NCBI GenBank assembly: GCA_963815135.1 | Contig: CAWFFO010000003.1 | Span: 93,748-157,747, forward strand | DNA: 64,000 nt | Source of the DNA: CAIWTU01 sp963815135 | Lineage (GTDB): Bacteria > Desulfobacterota > Desulfuromonadia > Geobacterales > Geobacteraceae | Direction: 5' to 3' | Shown: one piece after another, positions 1 through 9,860 of the stretch | Layout of the letters: each line of letters starts with the position of its first letter | How positions within the stretch are numbered: position 1 is the first letter of the stretch | Position numbers and translations under genes: made by a program | The notes under the pieces: generated by a model | Told to the model about the DNA's origin: nothing | What the model saw: the letters and a program-made list of their open reading frames with translations, nothing else | The model's database searches: none

Positions 1-97
1 TCGCTACCAGAGAACCCGTCTTGGCACCTGTAACCATATGTATCTATTCAATATTATGCCTGCAAAAAAAATGAACCTCAAAAACACATATGCATTA

Positions 98-928
98 TTA
101 AATAAATAACGATTTAATCGATCCCGGCACCAGGCCGGATGATTCCGCCCTGTCCAGCAACGCTTCCATTGCCGACTCACCTTCGCGACCCAACTCCAGG
201 GAATAATCATTCACATAAAGATCGATATGGGCCGCACAGACTTCATCGCTCATTTCCTGCGAATGGGAACGTATGTAACCCTTAACTTCAGAGGGATTAT
301 TTCCCGAATACAGAATGCTTTCGCGCATCATGCGCTCCAGACCTGACAGGATCAGCTTGCCCAGTGAACGCCTCGCAACAATGCAACCCAGGGGAATCGG
401 ATGACCTGTTTCTTTTTCCCACCAGTCCCCCAGGTCCATCACCTTTTTCAAACCATGAGAAGCATAGGTAAACCGCGACTCGTGAATTATGACCCCGGCA
501 TCCACCTCTCCTTTCGCAACCGCCTCCATGATCATGTGAAAGGGAAGAAAAACGATCTCCCCGCAACCGGATCCATACAAACTGAAGAGCAGGGAGGCCG
601 TCGTGTAACGACCTGGCAGAGCGATTTTTTTCCCTTTCAATTCATCTATACCGTCGAAATCCCGAGCCACCACCAGAGGTCCGCACCCCCTGCCCAGAGC
701 TCCTCCCGTGCGCAAAACGCAATATTCATCGCGAATAAAGCCGAGGGCATGACAGGAAACCTTGCTTATATCAAGCTCTCTTTCCAGCGCGAGACGGTTC
801 AGCGTCTCCACATCTTCGAGCCGTTCCTGGAATCGGAGACCATTACAGTCGATCTTCCCATGGACCAAAGCATAAAAGATATAGGTGTCATTTGGACAGG
901 GTGAATAACCGAGTTTCAAAGGTTGCAT
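98..928 (-). CDS. mqnD: 1,4-dihydroxy-6-naphthoate synthase (futalosine pathway)
   Basis: The 276-residue product matches MqnD, which cleaves cyclic dehypoxanthinyl futalosine to 1,4-dihydroxy-6-naphthoate in the cytosolic futalosine route to menaquinone. The family N-terminal motif YSPCPNDTY is at residues 8-16 and the substrate-binding-protein-like fold continues to the end (family length about 270-290). The ATG at 928 has a GAGG ribosome site eight bases upstream. The mqnB-like gene lies 97-100 bp upstream on the same strand, so the two steps are probably co-transcribed. This identifies the organism as a menaquinone user without the classical MenFDHCEB route. Assignment is by recognition of family motifs. 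Confidence 0.93.
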   Translation of the reverse strand: MQPLKLGYSPCPNDTYIFYALVHGKIDCNGLRFQERLEDVETLNRLALERELDISKVSCHALGFIRDEYCVLRTGGALGRGCGPLVVARDFDGIDELKGKKIALPGRYTTASLLFSLYGSGCGEIVFLPFHMIMEAVAKGEVDAGVIIHESRFTYASHGLKKVMDLGDWWEKETGHPIPLGCIVARRSLGKLILSGLERMMRESILYSGNNPSEVKGYIRSHSQEMSDEVCAAHIDLYVNDYSLELGREGESAMEALLDRAESSGLVPGSIKSLFI

Positions 929-1025
929 AATAATCCTCGTTAATTGGAAATTCGCATCGTTTTTTATCGAAGTATGTTGGATTTACTCCCATTTTGTGAA
1001 AAGCGGGGAAATTGACGCGGAGAGA

Positions 1026-1745
1026 TCAAAGCGAATCTAAAAATGCCAGGATAAAACGTTGTGCATTTTCAGATGCCTTGCCTATATCCCAGCGGGAAAG
1101 GTTCCGGTCCTCGACCATGTTGCTGACACCCCGTATTTCGAGACATTCCAATCCGTAACAAAGCGCAACATGGGCAAGCGCGGCTCCTTCCATATTTTCG
1201 CAGATCGCATTGTACCGCCGGGAAAGCTCCGCTCCGCGGGCTGAGGTCCCGCTACAAGTGGATACAGTGACAAATTTTCCATTCGTGAGGCACGTGCCGC
1301 ACGTTTCGGCAAAACGCAATGCCATCTCCGCCGGCGAAATAGCAAGGGGCAATTCGTTGAAATAACGCTTTCCACCGATCTCGATCAAGGGGATGCCGAT
1401 AAATTCCAGTGGTTGCCAGCCTGTAAGTGTCTGGACACCTTCGTCACCGTAGATTTCCGTACAGGCCAGAGCAAGGTCACCGACTGAAAGTCCGGATCCC
1501 TCGTAAGCTCCGGCACAACCGGTGTTGACAAGAAGGTCCGGATTGCATGCACAAACGAGGGATACTGCACTCAGCGCGGCGTTCACCTTCCCCATCCCGG
1601 TCTCAGCGATTATCACCCTCTTTTCCGGAAAGATCTTTTCATACATTCCCGGAACACCTCTTATTTCCTTCTCGGCTGCCCCCAATTCTTCCACCAGAAG
1701 CGACAGCTCCTTGAATGTTGCGGCAGTGACCACAATTGTTTTCAA
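1026..1745 (-). CDS. mqnB: Futalosine hydrolase
   Basis: A nucleoside-phosphorylase-fold protein that removes hypoxanthine from futalosine, giving dehypoxanthinyl futalosine for the next steps of menaquinone synthesis. The N-terminal strand (TIVVTAATFKEL), the AETGMGKVNAAL segment and the NMEGAALAHVAL segment near the C-terminus are typical of the MTA/SAH nucleosidase-like MqnB family. The open frame reaches a GTG at 1763, but a GGAG placed eight bases before the TTG at 1745 makes that the better start (239 residues). It precedes mqnD on the same strand. A true MTA/SAH nucleosidase is the alternative; the neighbour mqnD argues for MqnB. Confidence 0.88.
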   Translation of the reverse strand: MKTIVVTAATFKELSLLVEELGAAEKEIRGVPGMYEKIFPEKRVIIAETGMGKVNAALSAVSLVCACNPDLLVNTGCAGAYEGSGLSVGDLALACTEIYGDEGVQTLTGWQPLEFIGIPLIEIGGKRYFNELPLAISPAEMALRFAETCGTCLTNGKFVTVSTCSGTSARGAELSRRYNAICENMEGAALAHVALCYGLECLEIRGVSNMVEDRNLSRWDIGKASENAQRFILAFLDSL

Positions 1746-1986
1746 TGGGCTTTCTCCAGACACCGTCCATGGATTGCTTCTTCTGCGACTCCGGATAAAA
1801 TATAGCCCTTTTGAAAATATAAGTGCGCAGAAAATAAAAGCACAGCAATAATCAGAAACCCGCTTATCATTTATTTACATTTCCTTTCCGCAATTTTGCT
1901 GTCACCATTTATTTTTCTTTTCCGGCATCTTTTTTTCTGTTACTATTTGTCAAATATTATCCATATATTACATAACGAATGTGCAA

Positions 1987-2859
1987 ATGTCGAAAACTCT
2001 TTGTATCAACTTATTGCTATTTTTTCTTTCCATTGCTGTCGTAGCCAAGGTTGCTTCGGATTTCATATCTTATCGCCTGTCGCATACCTTCCCAGCATCA
2101 GGTAAAAGAATCAACCCCGCTCCGTCTGTCTCTTCCGTGGAAGATCTAGGCTTTTTTTCTCCAATTCTGGAAAAAGGCCTATTCGGAAAGGCAACCCAAG
2201 GGAAACTGACCCCCATAACGGCCACCTCCGAACCTTCGAAAAAAGCGGCAGCATCACCGGGAGACCTTGTACTTCTGGGCACCGCCGTCGGCTCAGCCAG
2301 AGAAACGTTCGCCCTGATGCAAAAGTCAAGCACCCATGAAGAGCAGGCTTTCAGACTGGGCGAGAAGGTTTTCGATCTGGGTACGCTGGAAGCAGTGAAC
2401 AAGGACTCAGTGGAAATCATGTCAGACGGCAGACGCATGAAAATTGTGTTGCCCACGGCTTCGATGGGCGAGGCGGCAAACAACAATCCATCACAGGCCC
2501 CGCAGACCTCCGCCGGTCTTGTACCGCAGGTAACGTCCCCCGGCAATTACGTAATTGACCAGAGGGCGCTCAACGCTGCTCTGGACAACATAGGCAAGGC
2601 AATGACCGATGCCAGGCTCCTGCCCAGCGTAAAAGACGGGAAGGTCGAGGGTTTTCGGGTTTCCGAGGTGAAACCTGCCGGTATATTCGGCATGGTGGGG
2701 ATAAAGAACGGCGATGTGATACTGAGCATTAACGACTTCAAGATAGATTCGCCTGAAAAGGCAATCCAGTCGCTTGCTGCCCTTAAAGGACAAACCAGTA
2801 TCAAACTTGATTTGCTCCGGGACGGGAAACCGACAACCATGAATTACGATATCAGATAA
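1987..2859 (+). CDS. gspC: Type II secretion inner-membrane clamp protein GspC
   Basis: First gene of the type II secretion operon. GspC bridges the inner-membrane platform and the secretin. The product (about 290 residues) has a short cytoplasmic start, one membrane helix at about residues 5-25, a linker, an HR domain around residues 85-155 (VLLGTAVG... LGEKVFDLGTL) and a C-terminal PDZ domain (residues about 190-290, with GIFGMVGIKNGDVILSIND). An in-frame GTG lies two codons upstream at 1981; neither start has a clear Shine-Dalgarno site. The gene is divergent from mqnB with about 240 bp between them, which should hold the operon promoter. Confidence 0.88.
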   Translation: MSKTLCINLLLFFLSIAVVAKVASDFISYRLSHTFPASGKRINPAPSVSSVEDLGFFSPILEKGLFGKATQGKLTPITATSEPSKKAAASPGDLVLLGTAVGSARETFALMQKSSTHEEQAFRLGEKVFDLGTLEAVNKDSVEIMSDGRRMKIVLPTASMGEAANNNPSQAPQTSAGLVPQVTSPGNYVIDQRALNAALDNIGKAMTDARLLPSVKDGKVEGFRVSEVKPAGIFGMVGIKNGDVILSINDFKIDSPEKAIQSLAALKGQTSIKLDLLRDGKPTTMNYDIR

Positions 2860-2958
2860 AGCCAGGCAAATTACCGACGGCCAGGGAATCAAACCGCATG
2901 AACTTATCCCCTGGAATTAAACTTTTTCCGCCTTCGGCTTTTTTTTTGGAGGGTGCCA

Positions 2959-4866
2959 TTGAAGAATAAAATCATATCCGCAGTTGGATCCATAACATTG
3001 CTCTGTTCTTTGCTGACCCCGGTGGCGGCACTGGCAGCCAAGGGCGTTGTGCTGAACTTCAATGATGTGGACATCTCCACGATGGTTAAATTCATCAGTG
3101 AGCTGACAGGCAAGAATTTTATCATGGATGACAGGGTCAAAGGAAAAATTTCCGTATATTCTCCATCCAAGATAAGCCCGGAAGACGCATTCAATGTCTT
3201 TACTTCCGTCCTCGCCCTGAAGGGTTTCACCACCGTTCCGGCGGGCAAGGTTTACAAAATCGTTCCTACCGCAGGCGCCAAACAGGAAGGAATGAAGATT
3301 CTTTCGGGGAAGGAAAAAGGGGCGGTAAACGATGCCTATGTCGCAAGGGTCATCGCCTTGCAGAATATTTCATCAACTGAAGCAGTCACATTGCTCCAGC
3401 CTGTTGTTTCCAGGGACGGATACATCGCTTCCTTCGGCCCTTCCAATATGCTTCTGGTGGTGGATTCCGACCTGAATATTCAGAAAATCCTCGGCATCCT
3501 CAATATAGTTGACACCAACCAGAGGCGTGAAGGGGCGGAAATACTTTTTCTCAAGTACGCCACCGCAGAAAATGTAGCCGACGTAATCCGCGAATGGGCA
3601 GGGGCCAGGGAAAAAGGGAGAACGGCCGGACAGTCTGTGACCGTGCCTTCAGGGGCACTCATTGTACCTGACAGCAGGCTAAACGCCCTGATAATCTTCG
3701 GCGGGGACAAGGAAAAGGAAGATATCAAGAAACTCATCGCCATGGTTGATGTTCCCTCCCCCACTTCCAGCAGCAAGATAAATGTTTATTACCTGGAGAA
3801 TGCGGATGCAACCGATGCCGCCAAGGTGCTGGACAGTGTCGTGAAGGGATCGACCGCCACTGCGCAAACCGGGCAACAGGCCGGAGCAGCGGCACAGCAG
3901 TCTGCCTTTGAAAGCGGCAAAATCACCATAACTCCTGACAAGGCCACCAACTCGCTGGTCATAATGGCATCTCCGGCCGACTATCAGAACCTGCTCCAGG
4001 TGATTCAAAAACTGGACAAACGCCGCCGCCAGGTATTCGTCCAGGCGGTAATCGCCGAGATATCACTGGATAAACTCAAGGATATCGGAAACCAGCTGGG
4101 CGTTGCGGGTGGCGCCGTGAAAGGCGATGTAGCTACTGCAGGCGTGTTCGACCCGTTCAACATCCTCGGACAATCAACCCCCCAGCAGGCGGCAATAATA
4201 TCTGCGCTCGGGACCCTGGGAAGCGTCAGGATCGGGGCAAATTTGAACGCACTGTTTTCGAACGGCACGGTCAATGTCCTTTCCACCCCCACCATAATGA
4301 CTTCAGACAACAAGGAAGCGGAAATCTTCGTCGGCGAAAACGTGCCCCTTGTTACACAGACCAGTTCTACTTCGATAGCGGTCCAGACATCTGTTGAAAG
4401 AAAAGACGTGGGTATCGACCTGAAAATAACCCCGCAGATCACTGAAGGCGATTACCTGAAGCTCGATATATACCAGGAGATCTCCGCGGTAAAAAGCAAC
4501 AAGGGACAGGCCACCGACCTGGTTACCACAAAGCGGTCGGCAAAGACATCGGTGGTCATAAAAGACAAGGACACAGTTGTAATAGGTGGATTGATCCAGG
4601 ACCAGGATAACCAGACCGTAAATAAAATTCCCATACTGGGCGATATACCGCTGCTCGGCTGGTTGTTCAAGACCAAGTCGACTGAAAGAAACAAGACCAA
4701 TCTCATTATCCTGCTGACTCCCCGGATCATTAAATCCGCCCGTGATATGGCGGAAGTCTCCGAACAGCAGAAAAATAGTTTCAGCAAGGCGGTGCACAGC
4801 AACAAACCTTTCAATATTGACAGGGAACTGAACACGTCGCATCAGGAGGAAATGAAGCGGCCATAG
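2959..4866 (+). CDS. gspD: Type II secretion secretin GspD
   Basis: Outer-membrane secretin that forms the exit channel. A signal peptide (residues about 1-28, ending VAALAAKG) is followed by the N0 domain (VVLNFNDVDISTMVKFI), two or three N1-N2 ring domains, and a C-terminal secretin domain with the family segments VNVLSTPTIMTSDN, VGENVPLVT and IPILGDIPLLGWLFK, ending in LIILLTPRII. At about 635 residues it is normal for GspD. A GTG at 2953 is in frame, but GGAGG at 2948-2952 sits six bases before TTG 2959, so TTG is preferred. It starts 100 bp after gspC. Confidence 0.95.
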   Translation: MKNKIISAVGSITLLCSLLTPVAALAAKGVVLNFNDVDISTMVKFISELTGKNFIMDDRVKGKISVYSPSKISPEDAFNVFTSVLALKGFTTVPAGKVYKIVPTAGAKQEGMKILSGKEKGAVNDAYVARVIALQNISSTEAVTLLQPVVSRDGYIASFGPSNMLLVVDSDLNIQKILGILNIVDTNQRREGAEILFLKYATAENVADVIREWAGAREKGRTAGQSVTVPSGALIVPDSRLNALIIFGGDKEKEDIKKLIAMVDVPSPTSSSKINVYYLENADATDAAKVLDSVVKGSTATAQTGQQAGAAAQQSAFESGKITITPDKATNSLVIMASPADYQNLLQVIQKLDKRRRQVFVQAVIAEISLDKLKDIGNQLGVAGGAVKGDVATAGVFDPFNILGQSTPQQAAIISALGTLGSVRIGANLNALFSNGTVNVLSTPTIMTSDNKEAEIFVGENVPLVTQTSSTSIAVQTSVERKDVGIDLKITPQITEGDYLKLDIYQEISAVKSNKGQATDLVTTKRSAKTSVVIKDKDTVVIGGLIQDQDNQTVNKIPILGDIPLLGWLFKTKSTERNKTNLIILLTPRIIKSARDMAEVSEQQKNSFSKAVHSNKPFNIDRELNTSHQEEMKRP

Positions 4867-4930
4867 CTTAAATCCGGATTTGTTCTGCGATTAGATGCCT
4901 GGCCAATATAGCTTTTGCCGGAAGATAACC

Positions 4931-6492
4931 ATGAAAGTACCTTCTCACATAGAATCGATTGCCAAAAAACTCGGACTCCCATTTCTGGACGAGATCAGCG
5001 ATAGCCAGGTCGATACCGCGCTCCTGGCACACCTTCCGCTGACTTTTGCCCGAAACAACCTGCTCCTCCCAATGCAGGAAAAAGACGGCAAGATTCTGGT
5101 CGCAACGGGGAATCCCACTAATCTGCTTGCCCTTGATGAATTGCAGGGAATCCTCAGCATGGCGGTACAGCCGGTTGTGACTCTGCCCGAAACCGTGCTC
5201 GAAGCGATAAACAGACTTTATTCCCGCATGTCGAGCTCCGCACAGGATGTGGTACAGGAACTCGAAGGCGAAGACCTCTCCAAGGTAGCCACCGAATTCA
5301 ACGAACCGCGCGACCTTCTGGACCTGTCGGATGAAGCACCTGTTATACGGCTTTTGAACTCCATCCTGTTCCAGGCAGTAAAAGAACGGGCAAGCGATAT
5401 TCACATTGAGCCCTACGAACGGGAGATGGAGGTTCGCTTCAGGATTGACGGCATTCTGTACAATAAACTATCGCCTCCCAAGGTAGTACAGGAAGCGCTG
5501 ATATCCAGGGTAAAAATCATGTCCGGTCTCAACATAGCTGAGAAGAGGCTCCCGCAGGACGGAAGGATTCGGGTTGTCGTTGCCGGACGCGAAGTGGACA
5601 TAAGGGTCTCAGTCATACCCACCTTCTTCGGCGAACGGGTCGTGCTCAGGCTCCTGGACAAGAAGAAGGGAGTCCTTTCCCTGGAAGACATCGGTCTGTC
5701 CAAGTCGGGTGTGACCCTCATGGACAGGCTCCTGTCACGCAACAACGGAATCATTCTGGTAACCGGCCCGACCGGGAGCGGCAAGTCCACCACCCTGTAT
5801 GCCGCCTTGAACCACCTCAACTCCTCGGAAAAGAATATCATAACCATAGAAGACCCGATCGAGTACCAGTTGAAAGGCGTTGGCCAGATACAGGTAAACC
5901 CGAAAATCGACCTGACTTTTGCCAATGGTCTGCGTTCAATTCTGCGCCAGGATCCCGATATCATAATGGTCGGCGAAATTCGTGACGTGGAAACAGCAGA
6001 AATTGCCATCCAGGCCAGTCTTACCGGACACCTGGTGCTGTCGACTTTGCATACCAACGACTCCGCCACGGCAATCGCAAGACTTGTGGATATGGGCATT
6101 GAGCCGTTTATGGTCGCCTCGTCGCTTTCCGCGGTCCTGGCCCAGCGCCTGATCAGACTGATCTGCCCTCACTGCAGGGAGAAATACGCTCCGGACCGGG
6201 AATACCCGGAATCGAACTGCCCTCCGTATTGTACCGCGGCAGGGGATGCGACAAATGTTTCGGACTCGGGACCATGGGCAGGACGATAATTCATGAACTG
6301 CTGCCGGTGGATGCCGATATCTGCTCGATGATCATAAAAAGGGAACCGGCAGGTGTCCTGAAAGAGTATGCAATATCGAAGGGCATGAAGACCCTGAGGG
6401 AGGACGGCCTGCTGAAGGCGGCCGCTGGCCTCACGACCATCGAAGAGGTGGTAAGGGTAACCCAGGAGGATTATGCCGACCTTTCGTTATAG
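4931..6492 (+). CDS. gspE: Type II secretion assembly ATPase GspE, frame broken near 6210
   Basis: Cytoplasmic hexameric ATPase that drives pseudopilus assembly. The first frame carries the N1E domain, Walker A GPTGSGKSTTL, the Asp box, Walker B (DIIMVGEIRD) and the first zinc pair CPHC; it then runs into unrelated sequence and stops at 6289. The second zinc pair CDKC and the conserved C-terminus (GLGTMGRTIIHELL) are in the -1 frame, open to 6492. One lost base near 6205-6215 explains this, and the restored protein is about 520 residues, normal for GspE. ATG 4931 has GGAAG six bases upstream; an earlier ATG at 4895 lacks one. Because all motifs are intact I think the break is a sequence error. 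Confidence 0.9.
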
Positions 6493-7684
6493 CGCATACA
6501 ATGCGTCAGGCGGCCAAGTTACAGGGTCTATCGAGGCGGAAAATGTCCGCGATGCAAGGGCCCGTCTTAAAAAGGACGGCCTCTACCCGCGGATGCTGAC
6601 CGCCAATGATGACACAAATCTCCGCGGTGCAGCCAAGCTTTTTCGACACGGGGTACGCCTGCCGGAAATAGCACTGATGACCCGGAGACTAGCCACCCTC
6701 GCCGGTTCCTCGGTACCGATCTTTGAAGCGATCACAACCCTGTATGAACAGGAGCAGCCGGGAGAGCTGAAGAAGGTCCTCGGACGGGTCAGAGAAAGAC
6801 TGGCGGAAGGGGCTGGCCTTGCCAAGGCCATGGCAGGCGAGCCGGACGTCTTCAGTGAAAGCTACACAAGCATGGTCGCCGCCGGTGAGGCGAGCGGGGC
6901 GCTGGAAACCATCCTTGACCGGCTGGCCGATTTTCTTGAAGACCAGGAAGAGGTCAGGAGCAGGATAATAACTTCCCTTGCATACCCGGTATTGATGGTT
7001 ATTGTCGGAACCGGGGTCATGATGTTCCTGCTGGCATTCGTCGTACCTAAAATTGTCGTCATCTTCGAACAGAACAAGGCAGCCCTGCCCCTCATCACCA
7101 TCCTGCTTATAAAAGCGAGCAATCTCGTCCGCCATGGATGGTGGGCACTGCTCACGCTGGGTGCGATTGCCGTGTATATGTACAAAAGGGCGATGAGGCG
7201 GGAAACATTTCGCCTCCGCATGGACACTATGCTGCTCAGGCTCCCCTTGGCCGGACAACTTGTCAGCAAGCTGATCCTTACCCGCTTCGCAAAGGTACTC
7301 GGTCTTCTGCTGGAAAGCGGCGTACCGATCATCAAGGCGTTGGAGATAACCGGAGAAGTCGCCGTCAACAGAAAATACAAGGAGTTTTTCAGAAACGCAA
7401 GGGAAGAACTCGTCGAAGGCGGAAGCTTGTCGGCTTCCCTGCGTTCATGCCCCCTCTTCCCGCCTCTACTGGTCCATATGGTTGCAGTCGGGGAACGCGG
7501 AGGTAGGCTGGAAGCAATGCTGATGAAAGCCGGAAACGCCTATGAGAAGGAATTCAATTCCTCGATAGCCAGGTTCATGGCGCTGCTGGAGCCGTTGCTT
7601 GTACTGGCCATGGGCCTGGCGGTGGGCTTCGTGGTACTGGCTGTCCTTCTGCCCATATTCCAGATGAACCAGCTTATCAAATGA
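6473..7684 (+). CDS. gspF: Type II secretion inner-membrane platform protein GspF
   Basis: Polytopic protein of the assembly platform. The 403-residue product starts MPTFRYSAYNASG, as in the family, has two T2SF cytoplasmic repeats (about residues 68-190 and 270-390), and three membrane helices (about 168-190, 220-240, 370-395). It overlaps the end of gspE by 20 nt, with AGGAGG just before its ATG, so translation is likely coupled. Confidence 0.95.
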   Translation: MPTFRYSAYNASGGQVTGSIEAENVRDARARLKKDGLYPRMLTANDDTNLRGAAKLFRHGVRLPEIALMTRRLATLAGSSVPIFEAITTLYEQEQPGELKKVLGRVRERLAEGAGLAKAMAGEPDVFSESYTSMVAAGEASGALETILDRLADFLEDQEEVRSRIITSLAYPVLMVIVGTGVMMFLLAFVVPKIVVIFEQNKAALPLITILLIKASNLVRHGWWALLTLGAIAVYMYKRAMRRETFRLRMDTMLLRLPLAGQLVSKLILTRFAKVLGLLLESGVPIIKALEITGEVAVNRKYKEFFRNAREELVEGGSLSASLRSCPLFPPLLVHMVAVGERGGRLEAMLMKAGNAYEKEFNSSIARFMALLEPLLVLAMGLAVGFVVLAVLLPIFQMNQLIK

Positions 7685-7772
7685 TCCGGCTCCGCTCACC
7701 AGAGCGGACACCGGTAAAGAAAGTCAAACAAGTCAAAAGAACTGACTCACAAGCAGTATGGAGGTATTCAAA

Positions 7773-8216
7773 ATGAAAGCGTTTCCAAGAAACAACCGTG
7801 GTTTTACTCTCATAGAAATTATGGTCGTCATAGTAATCCTGAGCATTCTGGCCATCCTCGTGGCGCCGAAAATCATCGGCCGTACCGATGACGCCAGGAT
7901 CACCGATGCAAAGGTCCAGATCAGAAACCTTGAGAGCGGACTTAAACTGTACAAGCTGGACAATGCAAACTTCCCGACCACCGAGCAGGGGCTCCAGGCT
8001 CTGGTGACAAAACCGACCACCGGACAGATCCCGAAAAATTATCGCGACGGCGGCTATCTTGAAAGCAATTCTGTCCCGAAGGATCCCTGGGGCAATGATT
8101 TTGTCTATATATCGCCCGGTGAACATGGCGACTATGACCTTTATTCCTATGGCGCAGACGGCGTCAAGGGGGGCGACGGCAAGGATTCCGATATCGAAAG
8201 CTGGAACATGCGCTGA
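7773..8216 (+). CDS. gspG: Major pseudopilin GspG
   Basis: Major subunit of the type II secretion pseudopilus. A short basic leader ends in Gly just before FTLIEIMVVIVILSILAILV; the Glu at +5 and the hydrophobic helix are those recognised by prepilin peptidase. The calcium-site region and the ending GDGKDSDIESWNMR are typical of GspG (147 residues). GGAGG at 7760-7764 favours ATG 7773 over the in-frame ATG at 7758. The gap to gspF is 88 bp and the gap to gspH 171 bp, the only loose joints in the operon; extra expression of the major pilin is a reasonable guess. Confidence 0.94.
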   Translation: MKAFPRNNRGFTLIEIMVVIVILSILAILVAPKIIGRTDDARITDAKVQIRNLESGLKLYKLDNANFPTTEQGLQALVTKPTTGQIPKNYRDGGYLESNSVPKDPWGNDFVYISPGEHGDYDLYSYGADGVKGGDGKDSDIESWNMR

Positions 8217-8290
8217 CAGACTGCAAGGGATATCCGCGTATACAAGAATTTTCTGCAGTTTGTGTGTTCAAATACAGCTTCAAGTATCTT

Positions 8291-8336
8291 TTTTCCATAT
8301 TCCCGGCAGCCTGCGAACTTCCCGGAATATGGAAAA
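8291..8336. repeat. Hairpin after gspG (13-bp perfect arms)
   Basis: TTTTCCATATTCC at 8291-8303 is the exact reverse complement of 8324-8336, with a 20-nt loop. There is no clear T-run, so it is not a standard terminator. It could be a partial terminator or an mRNA-stabilising stem that raises gspG relative to the downstream minor pseudopilins. Confidence 0.6.
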
Positions 8337-8341
8337 TCAGG

Positions 8342-8361
8342 ATTCCCGCTTACGCGGGAAT
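8342..8361. repeat. REP-like palindrome ATTCCCGC-TTAC-GCGGGAAT
   Basis: An 8-bp perfect inverted repeat with a TTAC loop, of the ATTCCCGC(N4)GCGGGAAT type found scattered in many proteobacterial genomes. It lies six bases after the larger hairpin in the gspG-gspH gap. Only one copy was noticed in this window. Confidence 0.55.
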
Positions 8362-8387
8362 AACTATTTACGCCCCGATACCGCATT

Positions 8388-8924
8388 ATGAAAGAACGCA
8401 ATATTAGCTTTATAACTTATCATCGCACTGACAGCGGTTTCACCCTGATTGAGCTGATGGTAATTATCGTAATCCTGTCCGTTGTTGCCTTGCTGGTCTT
8501 CCCGAATCTGTCCAACAACGGCAACGCTGATCTTCGTTCGTCGGCCCGTTCTGTCGCCGCATCGCTGCGCTACCTTGAAGACAAGGCCGTCACCACGAAG
8601 ACCGCTTACAGGATGAATATAGACATGGACAATTCATCAATCCAGGTTAACAGGATATTGCCGGATGGAAACGAACAGCCCGATGATGATGTTTTCTTCA
8701 GCGGAAAACTGCTGGCCGAGGATATCACCATAGCCGACGTGATTACATCCCGTCTGGGGAAGGTTTCCATCGGCGATGTGCAGCTCGATTTCACCCCCAC
8801 GGGGCTTCGGGAACTCGCGACAATACATCTCCGCTCGAAGAATGACCGGTTTTATACCGTGAGGGCATACCCCCGCAACAACAGGGTAAAGGTTTTCGAA
8901 AATTACAGCGGGGGGTCAATGTGA
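8388..8924 (+). CDS. gspH: Minor pseudopilin GspH
   Basis: Minor pseudopilin of the type II secretion tip. The leader ends in Gly before FTLIELMVIIVILSVVALLV with Glu at +5, followed by a 140-residue beta-rich domain of GspH type. At 178 residues it is normal. Its stop overlaps the GTG start of gspI (ATGTGA). Confidence 0.85.
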   Translation: MKERNISFITYHRTDSGFTLIELMVIIVILSVVALLVFPNLSNNGNADLRSSARSVAASLRYLEDKAVTTKTAYRMNIDMDNSSIQVNRILPDGNEQPDDDVFFSGKLLAEDITIADVITSRLGKVSIGDVQLDFTPTGLRELATIHLRSKNDRFYTVRAYPRNNRVKVFENYSGGSM

Positions 8925-9268
8925 AGGGATTTACCCTGCTGGAAGTAATGATCGCCCTGGCTATCATGGCCGGTGTGGTCCTGACGGTCATCTCGTCGAT
9001 AAATTACCATCTTTCCATTGCAACGCGAGACCAGGAGGAAACCGTGGCTCTCCTTCTCGCCGGCTCCAAACTGGAAGATATCGAACTGACACAGAAAGAC
9101 GACCTGAAAACCGTTCAGGACGGAACATTTGCCCCGGAACATCCGGATATTTCATGGAAGGCCGAAGTCACCCCGACGCCGATCACCTTTTTCAGGAAAC
9201 TGACCCTCACGGTAACATGGGGAAATGATAAGAGGACCCTTTCGCTTGTCCACTATGTCGCCAAATAA
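8921..9268 (+). CDS. gspI: Minor pseudopilin GspI
   Basis: Minor pseudopilin that nucleates the tip with GspJ and GspK. It begins with a three-residue leader MKG followed by FTLLEVMIALAIMAGVVL; it is 115 residues, as usual. The GTG start is chosen because it overlaps the gspH stop and gives the right leader. Its end lies inside the start region of gspJ. Confidence 0.87.
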   Translation: MKGFTLLEVMIALAIMAGVVLTVISSINYHLSIATRDQEETVALLLAGSKLEDIELTQKDDLKTVQDGTFAPEHPDISWKAEVTPTPITFFRKLTLTVTWGNDKRTLSLVHYVAK

Positions 9269-9860
9269 AGGTTTCACCCTCCTGGAAGTCCTTATCGCCC
9301 TGATGCTGATGGCGATCTTGACCGGAGCCCTGTACGGCACTTATTTTACCGCCATAAAAAGCCGGGACAGGGCAACTGCTCAAATGGAGCCCCTTCGTGA
9401 CGTAAGGGGTACACTGGACATGCTTCGCAGGGAAATCGACTCTGCCTTCTACAGCAGCAGCAACAAGAGACTTCATTTCGTGGTCGAAGACCGGGACATA
9501 TTCGGCAAGCCTGCTTCAACCCTTGACTTAACCACCTTTACGACGCCCCTGGCCGGCGCCGTCCCGTCTTCCGATGTGATCGAAGTCCGTTATGAACCGT
9601 CGGAAAAGGAAAGGAATATGCTTTTGAATCGGCAGGAGAAGGACATCTACCTGGAAAACCAGCCTGTCTCCTATCCGCAGATCGACGAAATCCAGGGATT
9701 TCTGGTGGAGTGTTACAACGGCAGCTCGTGGGTGAAAAGCTGGGATACAGCCCTGAACCACACCCTTCCCCAGGCCGTGAGGGTTACCATATCCATTCAG
9801 GATGGAGATAAAACTTCCGATTACTCTGTTACTACCGTCCCGCGAACGAGGGACCGGTGA
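9255..9860 (+). CDS. gspJ: Minor pseudopilin GspJ
   Basis: Minor pseudopilin with the leader MSPNKG and the cleaved helix FTLLEVLIALMLMAILTGAL, then a long beta-rich domain including the LDMLRREIDSAFYS segment. ATG 9255 gives a normal six-residue leader but has no good Shine-Dalgarno site; in-frame ATG 9225 and TTG 9246 are alternatives and would overlap gspI by more. The stop overlaps gspK by 4 nt (GTGA). Confidence 0.86.
   Translation: MSPNKGFTLLEVLIALMLMAILTGALYGTYFTAIKSRDRATAQMEPLRDVRGTLDMLRREIDSAFYSSSNKRLHFVVEDRDIFGKPASTLDLTTFTTPLAGAVPSSDVIEVRYEPSEKERNMLLNRQEKDIYLENQPVSYPQIDEIQGFLVECYNGSSWVKSWDTALNHTLPQAVRVTISIQDGDKTSDYSVTTVPRTRDR

Noticed and set aside
2922..2947. Possible terminator between gspC and gspD (CCG-CCTT-CGG then T-run)
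   Set aside because: The stem is only three to four base pairs and gspD must be expressed with the operon.
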